A DNA stretch of 64,000 bases from assembly GCF_006337105.1 (NCBI RefSeq), contig NZ_CP040871.1:992001-1056000 (forward strand). Direction: 5' to 3'. A program made the translations under genes and the position numbers. The notes beneath the pieces are model-generated. The model was not told the DNA's origin, did not search any database, and saw only the letters and a program-made list of their open reading frames with translations. Shown in pieces: positions 38,863 through 53,720 of this stretch; the first letter of the stretch is position 1, and each line of letters opens with the position of its first letter. Source of the stretch: Thermomonas aquatica (lineage in GTDB: Bacteria; Pseudomonadota; Gammaproteobacteria; Xanthomonadales; Xanthomonadaceae).

Positions 38863-40654
38863 CCGGCGCGGCCGGGCTGGGCAAGCCCACGTCCTTCGCC
38901 AGCGCGGCGTAGCGCGGGTCGTTGCGGTAGCGCAACAGCAGGGCGTCGTAGAGCAGGGTCTGCATGCCCGGGTCGCGCGCCTTCCAGGCGCGTTGCAGCC
39001 AGTCGAACATGCGGTCCGGCTCGCCGCGCACGGCGTACAGTTGCGCGATCTGGAAGGCCCAGCCGCTTGCGTACTGGTCGATGCACGCCTGCAGCAACGC
39101 GTCCGCCTGCTTGCGGTCCGGCCCGATCTGCATCGCCAATGCCAGGGCGAAGTCGTGCCACTCGCCCGCCGGCTCCGCCTCCGCCGCCTTTTTCGCGCCC
39201 GCTGCGTCCTTGCGCAGGACCTTGCTGATCGTCAGCAGGTAGTGGTTGTAGATTCCGTCATGCAATTCGATGGCCTGGGCGATCGCCTGCTCGGCCTCGT
39301 CCAGCCTGCCCAGCGGCATCAGGTAGGCGACCAGCCACGGGTACCAGCTCAGGTTGCGCGGATCGAGCTTCAAGGCCTTGCGGGTGAGTTCCACCGCCTG
39401 GGCCAGGTCGCCCTGGCTGGCGCGCGCCACCCCGAGCTGGAACAGCGCCTCGCCATCGTCCGGGGCCAGTTCCACCGCGCGCTTGAGCTCGGCTTCGCCG
39501 CCCTGCCAATCGAAGTCCCGCAGCATCAGCAGTTTGCCGCGCGCGATCCGGGTGGACGCCTGCTCGGGCGCCACACGCATCGCCTGTTCGATGGCCGCAT
39601 CCGCCTGCGCGTAGGCATCCGCGGCCTCGGCACCGGACAGCCCGTTGGATACGGCATCGATCAGCATCCGCGCCTTCGCCGAATAGGCTAGGCCGTAGGC
39701 CGGGTCCAGCCGGATGGCGCGATCGTATTGCCTGGTGGCCTCTTCCTGGGTGGTGCCGGGCGCGCGCGCATGCATGTAGGCGTTGTAGGCCTCGAGGTTG
39801 TTGCTGGGCGGACGGTCGCCCTGCTGCACCGGCCGGGCCGGGCCGGACGATTGGCCGTTGGCCGGCGGCGACTGCAGCCTCAGCTTCAATGCCGCGGCCA
39901 CCTGCGCGGTGATCTGGTCCTGCAGGGCGAACAGGTCCTTGTACGGGCGGTCGTAGCTGTCCGCCCACAAGGTGCTGCCGTCGCTGGCCTTGATCAGGCT
40001 GGCGCTGATCCGCACGGTATCGCCGACCCGGCGCACGCTGCCTTCCAGCAGATGGGCGACGCCGAGCTTGGCGGCGATCGTCTGGCTGGATTCCTTGCTG
40101 TCGCGGAAGTCGAACGAGGACTTGCGGTTGATCACCCGCAGGCCGTCGATCCGCGCCAGCGCGATGATGAAGCCTTCCGACAGGCCGTCGGAGAAATACT
40201 GCTGGTCCTTGTCGCCGCTTTCGTTGTCGAGCGGCAGCACCGCGATCGAATTGGCCGCCGCCACGGCGGGCACCGGACCGCCCTGGGCGACCTCCGGCAT
40301 GGCGCGGTCGAGTAGGCGGTCGGTCAGCAACAGCACCACCGCGATCGCCAGCACGCCGATGATGATCAGGTCGGTGCGGCGCTTGACCGTGCGCGCATCG
40401 TGCGCGTTGTCGTCGACTTCGCTTTCGAGCCGCAGGCCCTGGCTGGTGAACTCGTAGCGCCAGGAGAACCCGATCCAGAACGGGAAGCCGATGGCGGCGG
40501 CGATCAGGAACCAGCGGGTCGCCGATTCCGGCGCACCGATTTCCGGCCCCAACTGGGCGATGCCCTGCGCCAACGCCCATACCGAGCCGATGTAGAGGAT
40601 CGCCGCGCGCGGAATGTTGCGGCGCCTCAGCTCGCCCATCAAATTACCGACCAT
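38852..40654 (-). CDS. membrane TPR protein with FlgO/TolB-N-like domain
   Basis: The 600-residue protein begins with a conserved N-terminus often found on TPR-bearing adenylate cyclases (ELRRRNIPRAAILYIGSVWALAQG). It has membrane segments at about 15-35, 48-66 and 95-113. An FlgO-like domain follows (SIAVLPLDNESGDKDQQYFSDGLSEG, about 136-245). TPR repeats fill residues 290-560. No cyclase or kinase domain is present. It could be a sensor or scaffold; function is unknown. Confidence 0.8.
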   Translation of the reverse strand: MVGNLMGELRRRNIPRAAILYIGSVWALAQGIAQLGPEIGAPESATRWFLIAAAIGFPFWIGFSWRYEFTSQGLRLESEVDDNAHDARTVKRRTDLIIIGVLAIAVVLLLTDRLLDRAMPEVAQGGPVPAVAAANSIAVLPLDNESGDKDQQYFSDGLSEGFIIALARIDGLRVINRKSSFDFRDSKESSQTIAAKLGVAHLLEGSVRRVGDTVRISASLIKASDGSTLWADSYDRPYKDLFALQDQITAQVAAALKLRLQSPPANGQSSGPARPVQQGDRPPSNNLEAYNAYMHARAPGTTQEEATRQYDRAIRLDPAYGLAYSAKARMLIDAVSNGLSGAEAADAYAQADAAIEQAMRVAPEQASTRIARGKLLMLRDFDWQGGEAELKRAVELAPDDGEALFQLGVARASQGDLAQAVELTRKALKLDPRNLSWYPWLVAYLMPLGRLDEAEQAIAQAIELHDGIYNHYLLTISKVLRKDAAGAKKAAEAEPAGEWHDFALALAMQIGPDRKQADALLQACIDQYASGWAFQIAQLYAVRGEPDRMFDWLQRAWKARDPGMQTLLYDALLLRYRNDPRYAALAKDVGLPSPAAPATP

Positions 40655-40732
40655 GCGCGCTCATTCCGGCCCCCTGCCCCGATTCTTGCATAGGAGAACG
40701 CAAGACGGTGCCGGATCCGCCCACCGGGGTAT

Positions 40733-43864
<3,132 letters not shown>

Positions 43865-43868
<4 letters not shown>

Positions 43869-45445
43869 TGCCCGCGAATCCGCGCATGGCGGGCCTGGCG
43901 ACGGACGACGTCGAACGCCTGCATGCCGGCGCGCGCGCGATCCGCGACCGCGCCCACGCGCAGGCCGAACGCCTGATCGGCGGGGTGCTGGCGCGCCATC
44001 CACGCCACCCGGAGGCGCTGCGCCTGCTGGCGATCCTGCAGCTGCACACGCAGCGCGCGGCGCAGGCCGTGGCCAGCCTCCGGCAGGCGATCGAATGGCA
44101 TGCGCGGGACGCGCAACTGCACGCGGACCTGGGCAATGCGCACAATGCCTGCGGCGAACGCGATGCCGCCATTGCGGCCTGGCGCCGGGCGGTGGAACTC
44201 GAGCCGCAGCAGCCCGTGCCATGGTTCAACCTCGGCCGCGCCTACCAGGGACAAGGCGACAGCCTGGCGGCGGTCGAGGCCCTGCAGCGCACGCGCAGCC
44301 TGGCCCCCGAGATCCTGCCCGCGGCGATCCTGCTGGGCGACGCGCTGGCGCACCTCGGCCGCTTCGACGAAGCGAGCGCGCAGTACCGCGACGGCCTGCG
44401 CCTGCATCCGGCCTGCGGCGATGCCTGGCGCGGGCTGTCCAACATCAAGACGGTGGCGCTGTCGGATGCCGATGCGGCGGCATTGGCCGCGCAACTGCAA
44501 CGCCACGACATCGCCGACACCGACCGCATCGCGATGAACCACGCGCTGGGCAAGCTGGAGGAGGACCGCGGCCGGCACCCGCAGGCATTCGCCGCATTCA
44601 GCGCGGCCAACGCCCTGCAGCAGCGGCTGACGCCGTGGCGGCTGCCGCCGTTCGAGCACTACCTCGAACAGGCGCTGGCGATGACCGAAACGCTGCCCGA
44701 GCCGGTCGATCCGGCGCTGGGCCGGGAGGTCATCTTCATCGTCGGCATGCCGCGTTCCGGCTCCACCTTGTTCGAGCAGATCCTCGCCGCGCACCCGCAG
44801 GTCGAAGGCGCCAGCGAACTGCAGGAACTCGGCATCGTCATCCAGCAGGAGTCGATGCGCCGCGGCGTGCCGTACCCGCAATGGATCCCGCAGGCCAGCG
44901 CGCAGGACTGGCAACGCCTCGGCCGCGACTACCTGGCGCGCACCGCGCACTGGCGGACGGCGCGGTCGCGCTTCACCGACAAGCTGCCGGAAAACTGGAA
45001 GCACGCCGGCGTGCTGCGCGCGATGCTGCCCGGCGCCACGATCGTCGAAACCCGCCGCGACCCGCTGGAAACCGCCTGGTCCTGCTTCAAGCAGCAGTTC
45101 TACAGCCAGCCGCATTTCGCCAACACGCTGGCCGACCTCGGCGCCTACCTGCGCGGCTGCGAACGGGCGATGGATGCCTGGCGCGCGCGCGATCCGGCGC
45201 GCATCCGCCTGCACCGCTACGAGGACCTGCTGGCATCGCCCGAACCGAGGGTGCGAGCGCTGCTCGCCGATTGCGGCCTGGATTTCGACCCGGCCTGCAT
45301 GCGATTCCATGCCGCCGCGCGCAGCGTGCGCACCGCCAGCGCGGCGCAGGTGCGGCAACCGCTGCAACGCGACACCGCGCGCGCGGCCGCCTATGGCGGC
45401 CTGCTCGATCCCCTGCGCGTCGCGCTGGGACTGCCCACCGCCTGA
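43865..45445 (+). CDS. TPR-sulfotransferase family protein
   Basis: The 526-residue protein has N-terminal TPR repeats (about residues 20-265) and a C-terminal sulfotransferase domain. The 5'-phosphosulfate-binding loop is VGMPRSGSTLFEQIL (about 290-304), and a 3'-phosphate region follows near RDPLETAWSCFKQQF. It should use PAPS to sulfate an unknown acceptor, perhaps a peptide or glycan. The start could be the ATG at 43865 (ATGA overlap) or at 43868. Confidence 0.87.
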
Positions 45446-45491
45446 CGCGCGCCTGCAGTTGGCGGATAATTCCCCTATTTGGGGCAAGCGC

Positions 45492-45980
45492 ATGGACAAC
45501 CTGCTGATCGTCACCACCGGCGGCACCATCGACAAGGTGTATTTCGATGCCAAGTCCGACTACCAGGTCGGCGAGCCGCAGATCGGCCGGATGCTGCAGG
45601 AACTGGGCGTCGCCTTCCGCTTCCACGTGATCCCGCTGCTGCGCAAGGATTCGCTGTTCGTGGACGATTCCGACCGCCAGCTGTTGCGCGCGACCATCGC
45701 CGCCCAGGACGAGGCCTGCGTGCTGGTGACCCACGGCACCGACAGCATGGTCGAGACCGCGCGCGTGCTGGCCGGCATCGAAGGCAAGACCATCGTGCTG
45801 ACCGGCGCGCTCAGCCCGGCGCGTTTCGAGGGTTCCGACGCGGAGTTCAACATCGGTTGCGCGGTCGGCGCGGTGCAGTCGCTGCCCGCCGGCACCTACA
45901 TCGCGATGAACGGGCGCATCTGGGATCCGCTCAAGGTGCGCAAGAACGTGGACGCGAACCGCTTCGAGGCGATCGGCTGA
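45492..45980 (+). CDS. single-domain asparaginase-like protein
   Basis: The 162-residue protein (MDNLLIVTTGGTIDKVYFDAK) matches only the N-terminal domain of type I/II asparaginases. It keeps TTGGTID (8-14), the THGTDS loop (about 79-84), and a Lys before LTGAL (about 100). These correspond to the catalytic threonines, Asp and Lys. The usual C-terminal domain (about 120-150 residues) is missing and no frame for it follows. It may be a short family of its own. Confidence 0.8.
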   Translation: MDNLLIVTTGGTIDKVYFDAKSDYQVGEPQIGRMLQELGVAFRFHVIPLLRKDSLFVDDSDRQLLRATIAAQDEACVLVTHGTDSMVETARVLAGIEGKTIVLTGALSPARFEGSDAEFNIGCAVGAVQSLPAGTYIAMNGRIWDPLKVRKNVDANRFEAIG

Positions 45981-46027
45981 ACCCGCGGCGGACCCGACGC
46001 CCGCTTCCGGCCGGTTTCCCGCCATGC

Positions 46028-46057
46028 AAAAAAGAACCCCGGCCGAAGCCGGGGTTC
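46028..46057 (-). terminator. Rho-independent terminator of the M4 protease gene
   Basis: A perfect 10-bp stem GAACCCCGGC/GCCGGGGTTC with loop CGAA is followed on the minus strand by six T residues (46028-46033). It lies 24 nt after the protease stop codon. Confidence 0.9.
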
Positions 46058-46080
46058 GTGGCTATCCCTAGCCGACAGGA

Positions 46081-48798
<2,718 letters not shown>

Positions 48799-49350
48799 TT
48801 AGAGCATTCCGGTTTCCAGCCGCGCGAGCTCGGACATCATGGTCCGGTTCCACGGCGGATCGAACACCAGTTCGACATCGGCCTCGGCGATCGTCGGGAT
48901 CAACTCGATCTTGCTGCGGACGTCATCCACGAGGATCTCGCCCATGCCGCAGGCAGGCGCGGTCAAGGTCATGCGGACATCGACGTCGCGCCGGCCGTCG
49001 CCGCGGGTCTTCACTTCGGCCGAATACACCAGGCCAAGCTCGACGATGTTGACCGGGATCTCCGGGTCGAAGCAGGTTCGCAGCTGCTGCCAGACCAGCT
49101 TCTCGACATCCTCGTCGCTGGCGCCTTCCGGCAGTTCGATCGGCTGCGGCGGCTCCTTGCCGATGGCGTCCGCATCCTTGCCGGCGATCCGCATCAGGTT
49201 GCCTTCGACGAATACCGTCCAGCTACCGCCCAGCGACTGGGTGATGTAGCCCACGGTGCCGGCCGGCAAGGTCACTTCCTCGCCCTGCGGGACCAAAACG
49301 GCGGCGCAATCGCGCTCGAAACGGACGGGTTCGCTGCTGCGTGAGTACAT
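48799..49350 (-). CDS. SufT-like Fe-S assembly protein (MIP18/DUF59)
   Basis: The 183-residue protein (MYSRSSEPVRFERDCAAVLVPQGEEV) has an N-terminal part (about 1-70) seen in SufT proteins. A DUF59/MIP18 domain follows (about 75-180) with the motif CFDPEIPVNIVELGLVY and ACGMGEIL. Such proteins help mature Fe-S clusters. No suf or isc genes are nearby, so it stands alone. It is divergent from a small membrane-protein gene. Confidence 0.85.
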   Translation of the reverse strand: MYSRSSEPVRFERDCAAVLVPQGEEVTLPAGTVGYITQSLGGSWTVFVEGNLMRIAGKDADAIGKEPPQPIELPEGASDEDVEKLVWQQLRTCFDPEIPVNIVELGLVYSAEVKTRGDGRRDVDVRMTLTAPACGMGEILVDDVRSKIELIPTIAEADVELVFDPPWNRTMMSELARLETGML

Positions 49351-49453
49351 CGTGGAGGCGGCGGTGCATGCGTGCTGGAATTCGTACCATTCTAGTCCAG
49401 ATCGAACGGAATGCCCGCACGGCTATCATTCGCGACCGCCCGCGCCCACCGCC

Positions 49454-49864
49454 ATGACCCCCGACCAACATAAAACCCCGCTGCCCGCCTTGCTGTTGCT
49501 GTTGATCGGCTGCCTCGGCTTCGCCGCGACGTGGGTGCTGGCGGCGCGCTTGCTGGAAGCGCAGTCCGCCTGGCTGGCACCGCTGGCGGCGCTGGATGCG
49601 GCATTGATGTTGCGGCTGGGCCGCATGCCCCCCGGATGGAAACGCATGGCGTGGGGCCTGTCCGCGACCGCGGCGATCATGCTGCTGGCGAATTGGGGCA
49701 TCACCGCCACCGAGGTCGGCATCGGCTTGGGCCTGCTGCCGTGGGAATCCGCGCTGCGGCTCGGCCCGGTCTATGCCTGGGAACTGATCCGTCTGGCCAA
49801 TGGCACCATCGAACTCGCCTGGTACGCACTGGCATTGGTTGCGGCGGCGATCGCATCACGCTGA
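49454..49864 (+). CDS. hypothetical membrane protein
   Basis: The 136-residue protein (MTPDQHKTPLPALLLLLIGCLGFAATW) has about four hydrophobic segments (10-30, 40-53, 66-84, 113-133). I recognise no family. It is 28 nt upstream of another small membrane protein and divergent from the sufT-like gene. Confidence 0.65.
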   Translation: MTPDQHKTPLPALLLLLIGCLGFAATWVLAARLLEAQSAWLAPLAALDAALMLRLGRMPPGWKRMAWGLSATAAIMLLANWGITATEVGIGLGLLPWESALRLGPVYAWELIRLANGTIELAWYALALVAAAIASR

Positions 49865-49892
49865 AGATGCGCCGTCACTGACGGAGGCGGCG

Positions 49893-50348
49893 ATGGACAA
49901 GGCGAACCCGATGCGAACCCTGCTGCCGGCCACGCTCGGCATCGGCACGCTGGACCTGCTGTTTGCCTGGGGTTTCTGGGCAAGCAAGGGCGTCACCCTG
50001 ACCGACATCCTGCATTCAATCGCTGCCGGCTGGTACGGCAAGGCCAGCTACGAGATGGGCATGACCAGCGCCCTGGTCGGCACCGTCTCGCACTACGCAA
50101 TCATGCTGGCGTTCGTGCTGGCCTATTGGCTCGCCGCAAGGCGGATCCCCGCCCTGCGCGCGCATCCGTGGGGCGGCGGCCTGGCCCATGGGCTCGGCAT
50201 TTATGCGCTGATGAGCTTCGTGGTGTTGCCGCTGTCGGCCGCGGGCACCCCGGATTTCAGGAACGGTGCATGGGTCGCCAGCAGCATCGCCATGCACCTG
50301 CTGATCGGCGTGCTGTGCGCCTTCGCCGCGAGGCGCGCCCTGCGCTGA
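49893..50348 (+). CDS. hypothetical membrane protein
   Basis: The 151-residue protein starts MDKANPMRTLLPATLGIGTLDLLFAW. It has four likely membrane helices (about 9-30, 60-85, 95-117, 127-148). A GGAGG site lies upstream of the start. The layout (GTLDLLFAW, HYAIMLAFV, GLGIYALMSFVVLPLS) resembles uncharacterised four-helix inner-membrane proteins. No function can be given. It converges on pntB with a 15-nt gap. Confidence 0.7.
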   Translation: MDKANPMRTLLPATLGIGTLDLLFAWGFWASKGVTLTDILHSIAAGWYGKASYEMGMTSALVGTVSHYAIMLAFVLAYWLAARRIPALRAHPWGGGLAHGLGIYALMSFVVLPLSAAGTPDFRNGAWVASSIAMHLLIGVLCAFAARRALR

Positions 50349-50363
50349 CGATGGAACGGCGGC

Positions 50364-51752
50364 TCAGTGCCCGCCGTCCAGCGCCTTGAGTTCGGACACC
50401 AGCGCGTTCGCCATCTCGGAACCGTCGCCGTACAGCATGCGGGTATTGTCGGCATAGAACAGCGCATTCTCGATGCCGGCGAACCCGGTGCCCTTGCCGC
50501 GCTTGATGACGATGGTGTTCTTCGAATTGACCACGTCGAGGATCGGCATGCCGTAGATCGGGCTGGCCGGATCGGTCTTCGCCACCGGATTGACCACGTC
50601 GTTGGCGCCGATCACCAGCGAGACATCGGTATTCGCGAACTCCGGGTTGATGTCGTCCATGTCGGCGATCAGGTCGTAGGGCACGCCGGCCTCGGCCAGC
50701 AGCACGTTCATGTGCCCCGGCATGCGCCCGGCCACCGGGTGGATCGCGAACTTCACCTTGACCCCGCGCTCCATCAGCCGCTGGGTCAGCTCCCAGATCT
50801 TGTGCTGCGCCTGCGCCACCGCCAGGCCGTAGCCGGGCACGATCACCACGCGCTCGGCGAAGGCCATCATCGCGGCCACGTCGGCGGCCTCGATCGGCTT
50901 CATCGAACCACCGATTTCCTGCATCTCGCCGCTGCTGCCGCCGAAGTTGGAGAACAGCACGCCACTGATCGGCCGGTTCATCGCCTTGGCCATCAATCGG
51001 GTCAGCAACATGCCGGCCGCGCCGACCATCATGCCGGCGATGATCAGCGCCTCGTTGCCCAGCACGTAGCCCTCGAACGCCACCGCCAGGCCGGTGAAGG
51101 CGTTGTACAGCGAGATCACCACCGGCATGTCGGCGCCACCGATCGGCAGCGTCATCAGCACGCCCAGCGCCAGCGCCAGCACGAAGAAGGCGATGATCCA
51201 CGGCATCGCCAGCGTCTGCAGCGCCATCACGCCGCAGGCCACCGCCGCCACCGCCACCGCCGCGTTGAACCACTGCTGGCCGGGGAAGGTGTAGCGCTTG
51301 TCCATGCGCCCGTCGAGCTTGGCCCAGGCGATGATCGACCCGGTCAGCGACACCGCGCCGATCAGCGCGCCCACCACCGCCAGCACCGCCGGCACCAGCC
51401 CCGAGGACTGCCCGGCTGCCGACCAGCGCACCAACTCCATCGCGCCGATGGCCGCCGCGGAACCGCCGCCCATGCCGTTGAACAGGGCGACCATCTGCGG
51501 CATGTCGGTGATCGCCACCTTCTTGCCCCAGGCCCAGTTCAGGCCGACGCCGATCACGATCGCCGCGATCATCAGGCCGATGTTGTGCAGGCCCGGCAGG
51601 AAGAAGGTGGCCAGGGTCGCGATCAGCATGCCCGCGCCGGCCCACTGGATGCCGCTGCGCGCGGTCTTGGGGCTGGCCATGCGCTGCAGGCCGAGCAGGA
51701 ACAGCGTGGCCGCGACGAAGTAGCTCAGCTTGACCAGGGTCAGGACCGTCAT
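50364..51752 (-). CDS. pntB: NAD(P) transhydrogenase subunit beta
   Basis: PntB holds part of the proton channel and the NADP(H)-binding domain III of the proton-translocating transhydrogenase. The 462-residue protein has about nine membrane helices (1-265). Domain III motifs include VIVPGYGLAVAQAQHKIWEL, HPVAGRMPGHMNVLLAEAGVPYD and GANDVVNPVAKTDPASPIYGMP. It overlaps pntA2 by 4 nt (ATGA). Confidence 0.97.
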   Translation of the reverse strand: MTVLTLVKLSYFVAATLFLLGLQRMASPKTARSGIQWAGAGMLIATLATFFLPGLHNIGLMIAAIVIGVGLNWAWGKKVAITDMPQMVALFNGMGGGSAAAIGAMELVRWSAAGQSSGLVPAVLAVVGALIGAVSLTGSIIAWAKLDGRMDKRYTFPGQQWFNAAVAVAAVACGVMALQTLAMPWIIAFFVLALALGVLMTLPIGGADMPVVISLYNAFTGLAVAFEGYVLGNEALIIAGMMVGAAGMLLTRLMAKAMNRPISGVLFSNFGGSSGEMQEIGGSMKPIEAADVAAMMAFAERVVIVPGYGLAVAQAQHKIWELTQRLMERGVKVKFAIHPVAGRMPGHMNVLLAEAGVPYDLIADMDDINPEFANTDVSLVIGANDVVNPVAKTDPASPIYGMPILDVVNSKNTIVIKRGKGTGFAGIENALFYADNTRMLYGDGSEMANALVSELKALDGGH

Positions 51753-52048
51753 GCCTTGCCCTCCGGCTTCTTCGAAGACTTGAACATGTCCAGCATGCGT
51801 TCGGTCACCACGTAGCCGCCGGCCGCGTTGCCTGCACCCAGCAGCACGGCGACGAAGCCGATGGCCTTCTCCAGGGGGGTATCGGCGTGGCCCAGCACCA
51901 CCATCGCGCCGATCAGCACGATGCCGTGGATGAAGTTGGAACCCGACATCAACGGGGTGTGCAGGATCACCGGCACCCGCGAGATGATGACGTGGCCGGC
52001 AATGGCCGCCAGCATGAAGATGTACAGCGCCACGAAGCCGTCGCCCAC
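51749..52048 (-). CDS. pntA2: NAD(P) transhydrogenase subunit alpha, part 2 (membrane part)
   Basis: This 99-residue protein is the membrane half of the alpha subunit, with three to four helices (HVIISRVPVILHTPLMSGSNFIHGIVLIGAM). A GTG at 52048 begins the frame (MGDGFVALYIFMLAAIAGHV), preceded by GAGAGG. The soluble half is encoded by pntA1 at 54480-55565; the usual adjacent position is taken by other genes. Confidence 0.95.
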   Translation of the reverse strand: MGDGFVALYIFMLAAIAGHVIISRVPVILHTPLMSGSNFIHGIVLIGAMVVLGHADTPLEKAIGFVAVLLGAGNAAGGYVVTERMLDMFKSSKKPEGKA

Positions 52049-52204
52049 GATGCCTCTCCCCGTCTGTCTGTCCGCATCATAAACACGGCTTGCTGCGATG
52101 CGCCATGTCAACCATGCAGGCGGCGGCGCGTTTCCCCTGCACGCCCGGCGCAATCCCGCCCCGGTTGCGGACCAAGGTACTGCCGATGGCGAACGCGGAA
52201 TGCC

Positions 52205-52792
52205 ATGTTGCTGTTCGACCCCGCTAAGCTTGGGCGCGTGAGCGCCGAGGCCCACCAGGACGATCCGGCCACCCAGCCGGCCATGCCGGCGACGCTGGAA
52301 GCGTTCCTGGCCGGCATCGACGCGCGCGCTTTCCGCTTCGCCGAGATCGCCCTGCGCAACCGCGACGACGCACTGGACGCGGTGCAGGACGCGATGATGA
52401 AGATGCTGGGCTACCGCGACCGAGCGGCGTCGGAATGGACCCCGCTGTTCTGGAGCATCCTGCGCAACCGCATCGTCGACCTGCAGCGGCGCGGCCTGTT
52501 CCGCCTGCGCTGGCTGGTGCCGGGCAGCAACGACGACGGCGAACCGATCGACTGGGCCGACGACAGCCCGGATCCGTCGCGCAACAACGATAGCCGCGAA
52601 GCATGGACGCGGATCAGCGCGGCACTCGGCAACCTGCCCGCCCGCCAGCGCGAAGCCTTCACCCTGCGCGTGCTGGAAGAACTGGACGTGGCCGACACCG
52701 CGCGGGTGATGGGCTGCAGCGAGGGCTCGGTGAAGACCCACCTCTCCCGCGCACGCGATGCAATGCAGAAACAACTGGAAGAATTCCGATGA
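52205..52792 (+). CDS. RNA polymerase sigma factor, ECF-like
   Basis: The 195-residue protein has a region-2-like segment (RNRDDALDAVQDAMMKMLGYR...TPLFWSILRNRIVDLQRR, about 50-100). Region 4 follows (LPARQREAFTLRVLEELDVADTARVMGCSEGSVKTHLSRARDAM, about 145-190). The start is either ATG 52205 or GTG 52238; neither has a strong ribosome site. It overlaps the next gene by 4 nt. Its promoter targets are unknown. Confidence 0.85.
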   Translation: MLLFDPAKLGRVSAEAHQDDPATQPAMPATLEAFLAGIDARAFRFAEIALRNRDDALDAVQDAMMKMLGYRDRAASEWTPLFWSILRNRIVDLQRRGLFRLRWLVPGSNDDGEPIDWADDSPDPSRNNDSREAWTRISAALGNLPARQREAFTLRVLEELDVADTARVMGCSEGSVKTHLSRARDAMQKQLEEFR

Positions 52793-53142
52793 GCACCGAT
52801 CACGACAGCAAGTTCGACGAGGCAATCCGCGCGCAGCACTCCGCATCGCTGGAACGCCTGTCGCCGCGCGTCCGCGCGCAGCTCGCGCAGCGCCGCAACA
52901 CCGCCCTGCGCGGCAACACTGTTAGCCGCGGTCACGGCCTGCGCTATGCCGTCGCCGGTTTCGCCGCGCTGGGTGCGCTCGCCATCGGCCTGCGGTTCGG
53001 CAGCATTCCCGCGCCCACGGTCAACACGCCCGCGACCAGCGTCGCTACATCAGCCGCGACGCCCAGCACGATGCTGGACGAAGACCCCGAGTTCTACGCC
53101 TGGCTGGCATCGTCCGATGCCCAGCAAGTCGCGATGGAGTAA
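52789..53142 (+). CDS. one-TM protein encoded next to the sigma factor (possible anti-sigma)
   Basis: The 117-residue protein starts MSTDHDSKFDEAIRAQHSASLERLSPRVRAQLAQRR. It has one membrane helix (about 51-69, LRYAVAGFAALGALAIGLRFG) and a Pro/Ala/Thr-rich outer segment. Position, ATGA coupling to the sigma gene and topology suit an anti-sigma factor. It lacks the His-Cys zinc motif of ZAS anti-sigma domains. The role is inference. Confidence 0.65.
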   Translation: MSTDHDSKFDEAIRAQHSASLERLSPRVRAQLAQRRNTALRGNTVSRGHGLRYAVAGFAALGALAIGLRFGSIPAPTVNTPATSVATSAATPSTMLDEDPEFYAWLASSDAQQVAME

Positions 53143-53145
53143 CCG

Positions 53146-53601
53146 ATGAACCGTACCATCCCGAGCCGCCTGATCCGCACCGCCTTCCTCGCCCTCGCCC
53201 TGTGGCCGGCATTCGCCTTCGCGCAAGCGCAGCCGGCTGCCACGCAGTACCCGGAATGGGACCAGCTCACGCCGACCCAGCGCGATGCATTGGTCGCGCC
53301 CTTGCGCGAGCGTTGGAACAGCAATCCCGACGAACGCTCGCGCATGGTCGAACGCGCGCAACGATGGAAGACGATGCCGCGCGACCAGCGTGACCGCGCC
53401 GGCCATGGCATGCAGCGCTGGGAGCACATGTCGCCTGAGCAACGCACCGAGGCGCGCGGCCTTTTCCACGCGATGCGCGACATGGACAAGGAACAACGCA
53501 AGGTGTTCCTGGCCGATTGGCGGAAAAAGAGCGCGCAGCAAAAAACCGAGTGGTTGAAGGCACATCCGGCGCCGGAGCGGCGCGAACGCGCGCGGCAGTA
53601 A
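53146..53601 (+). CDS. secreted DUF3106-family protein
   Basis: The 151-residue precursor has a signal peptide (ALALWPAFAFAQA, cleavage near residue 27). The mature part is highly charged, with repeated W..(L/M)(T/S)P.QR motifs (EWDQLTPTQRDAL; RWKTMPRDQRDRA; RWEHMSPEQRTEA). This fits DUF3106. It starts 3 nt after the one-TM gene. Function is unknown; such proteins are periplasmic and may bind ligands or metal. Confidence 0.8.
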   Translation: MNRTIPSRLIRTAFLALALWPAFAFAQAQPAATQYPEWDQLTPTQRDALVAPLRERWNSNPDERSRMVERAQRWKTMPRDQRDRAGHGMQRWEHMSPEQRTEARGLFHAMRDMDKEQRKVFLADWRKKSAQQKTEWLKAHPAPERRERARQ

Positions 53602-53720
53602 ATCCGCAATCGGGGAAGGCTGCGTAGCCAGGATATGGCCGCATCCGGGACGATTCACATCATCGAATCATGCTTCACCCCGAGGGGCGCTGCGCTTACC
53701 CGAGCTACGTGGAAGCTGCG
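53602..53720. other. convergent intergenic region with a repeat-like sequence
   Basis: The 119 nt between the DUF3106 gene and the cupin gene hold no gene. The segment GGGGCGCTGCGCTTACCCG at about 53684-53702, followed by AGCTACG, looks like a fragment of a dispersed proteobacterial repeat. No strong terminator was found. Confidence 0.25.

Noticed and set aside
38852..40654. Calling the 600-residue TPR protein an adenylate cyclase
   Set aside because: Its N-terminus is like that of TPR-linked cyclases, but no class III cyclase catalytic domain is present.
53684..53712. An IS end or attachment site in the convergent gap before the cupin-like gene
   Set aside because: No inverted pair, duplication or transposase was found; at most it is a fragment of a dispersed repeat.
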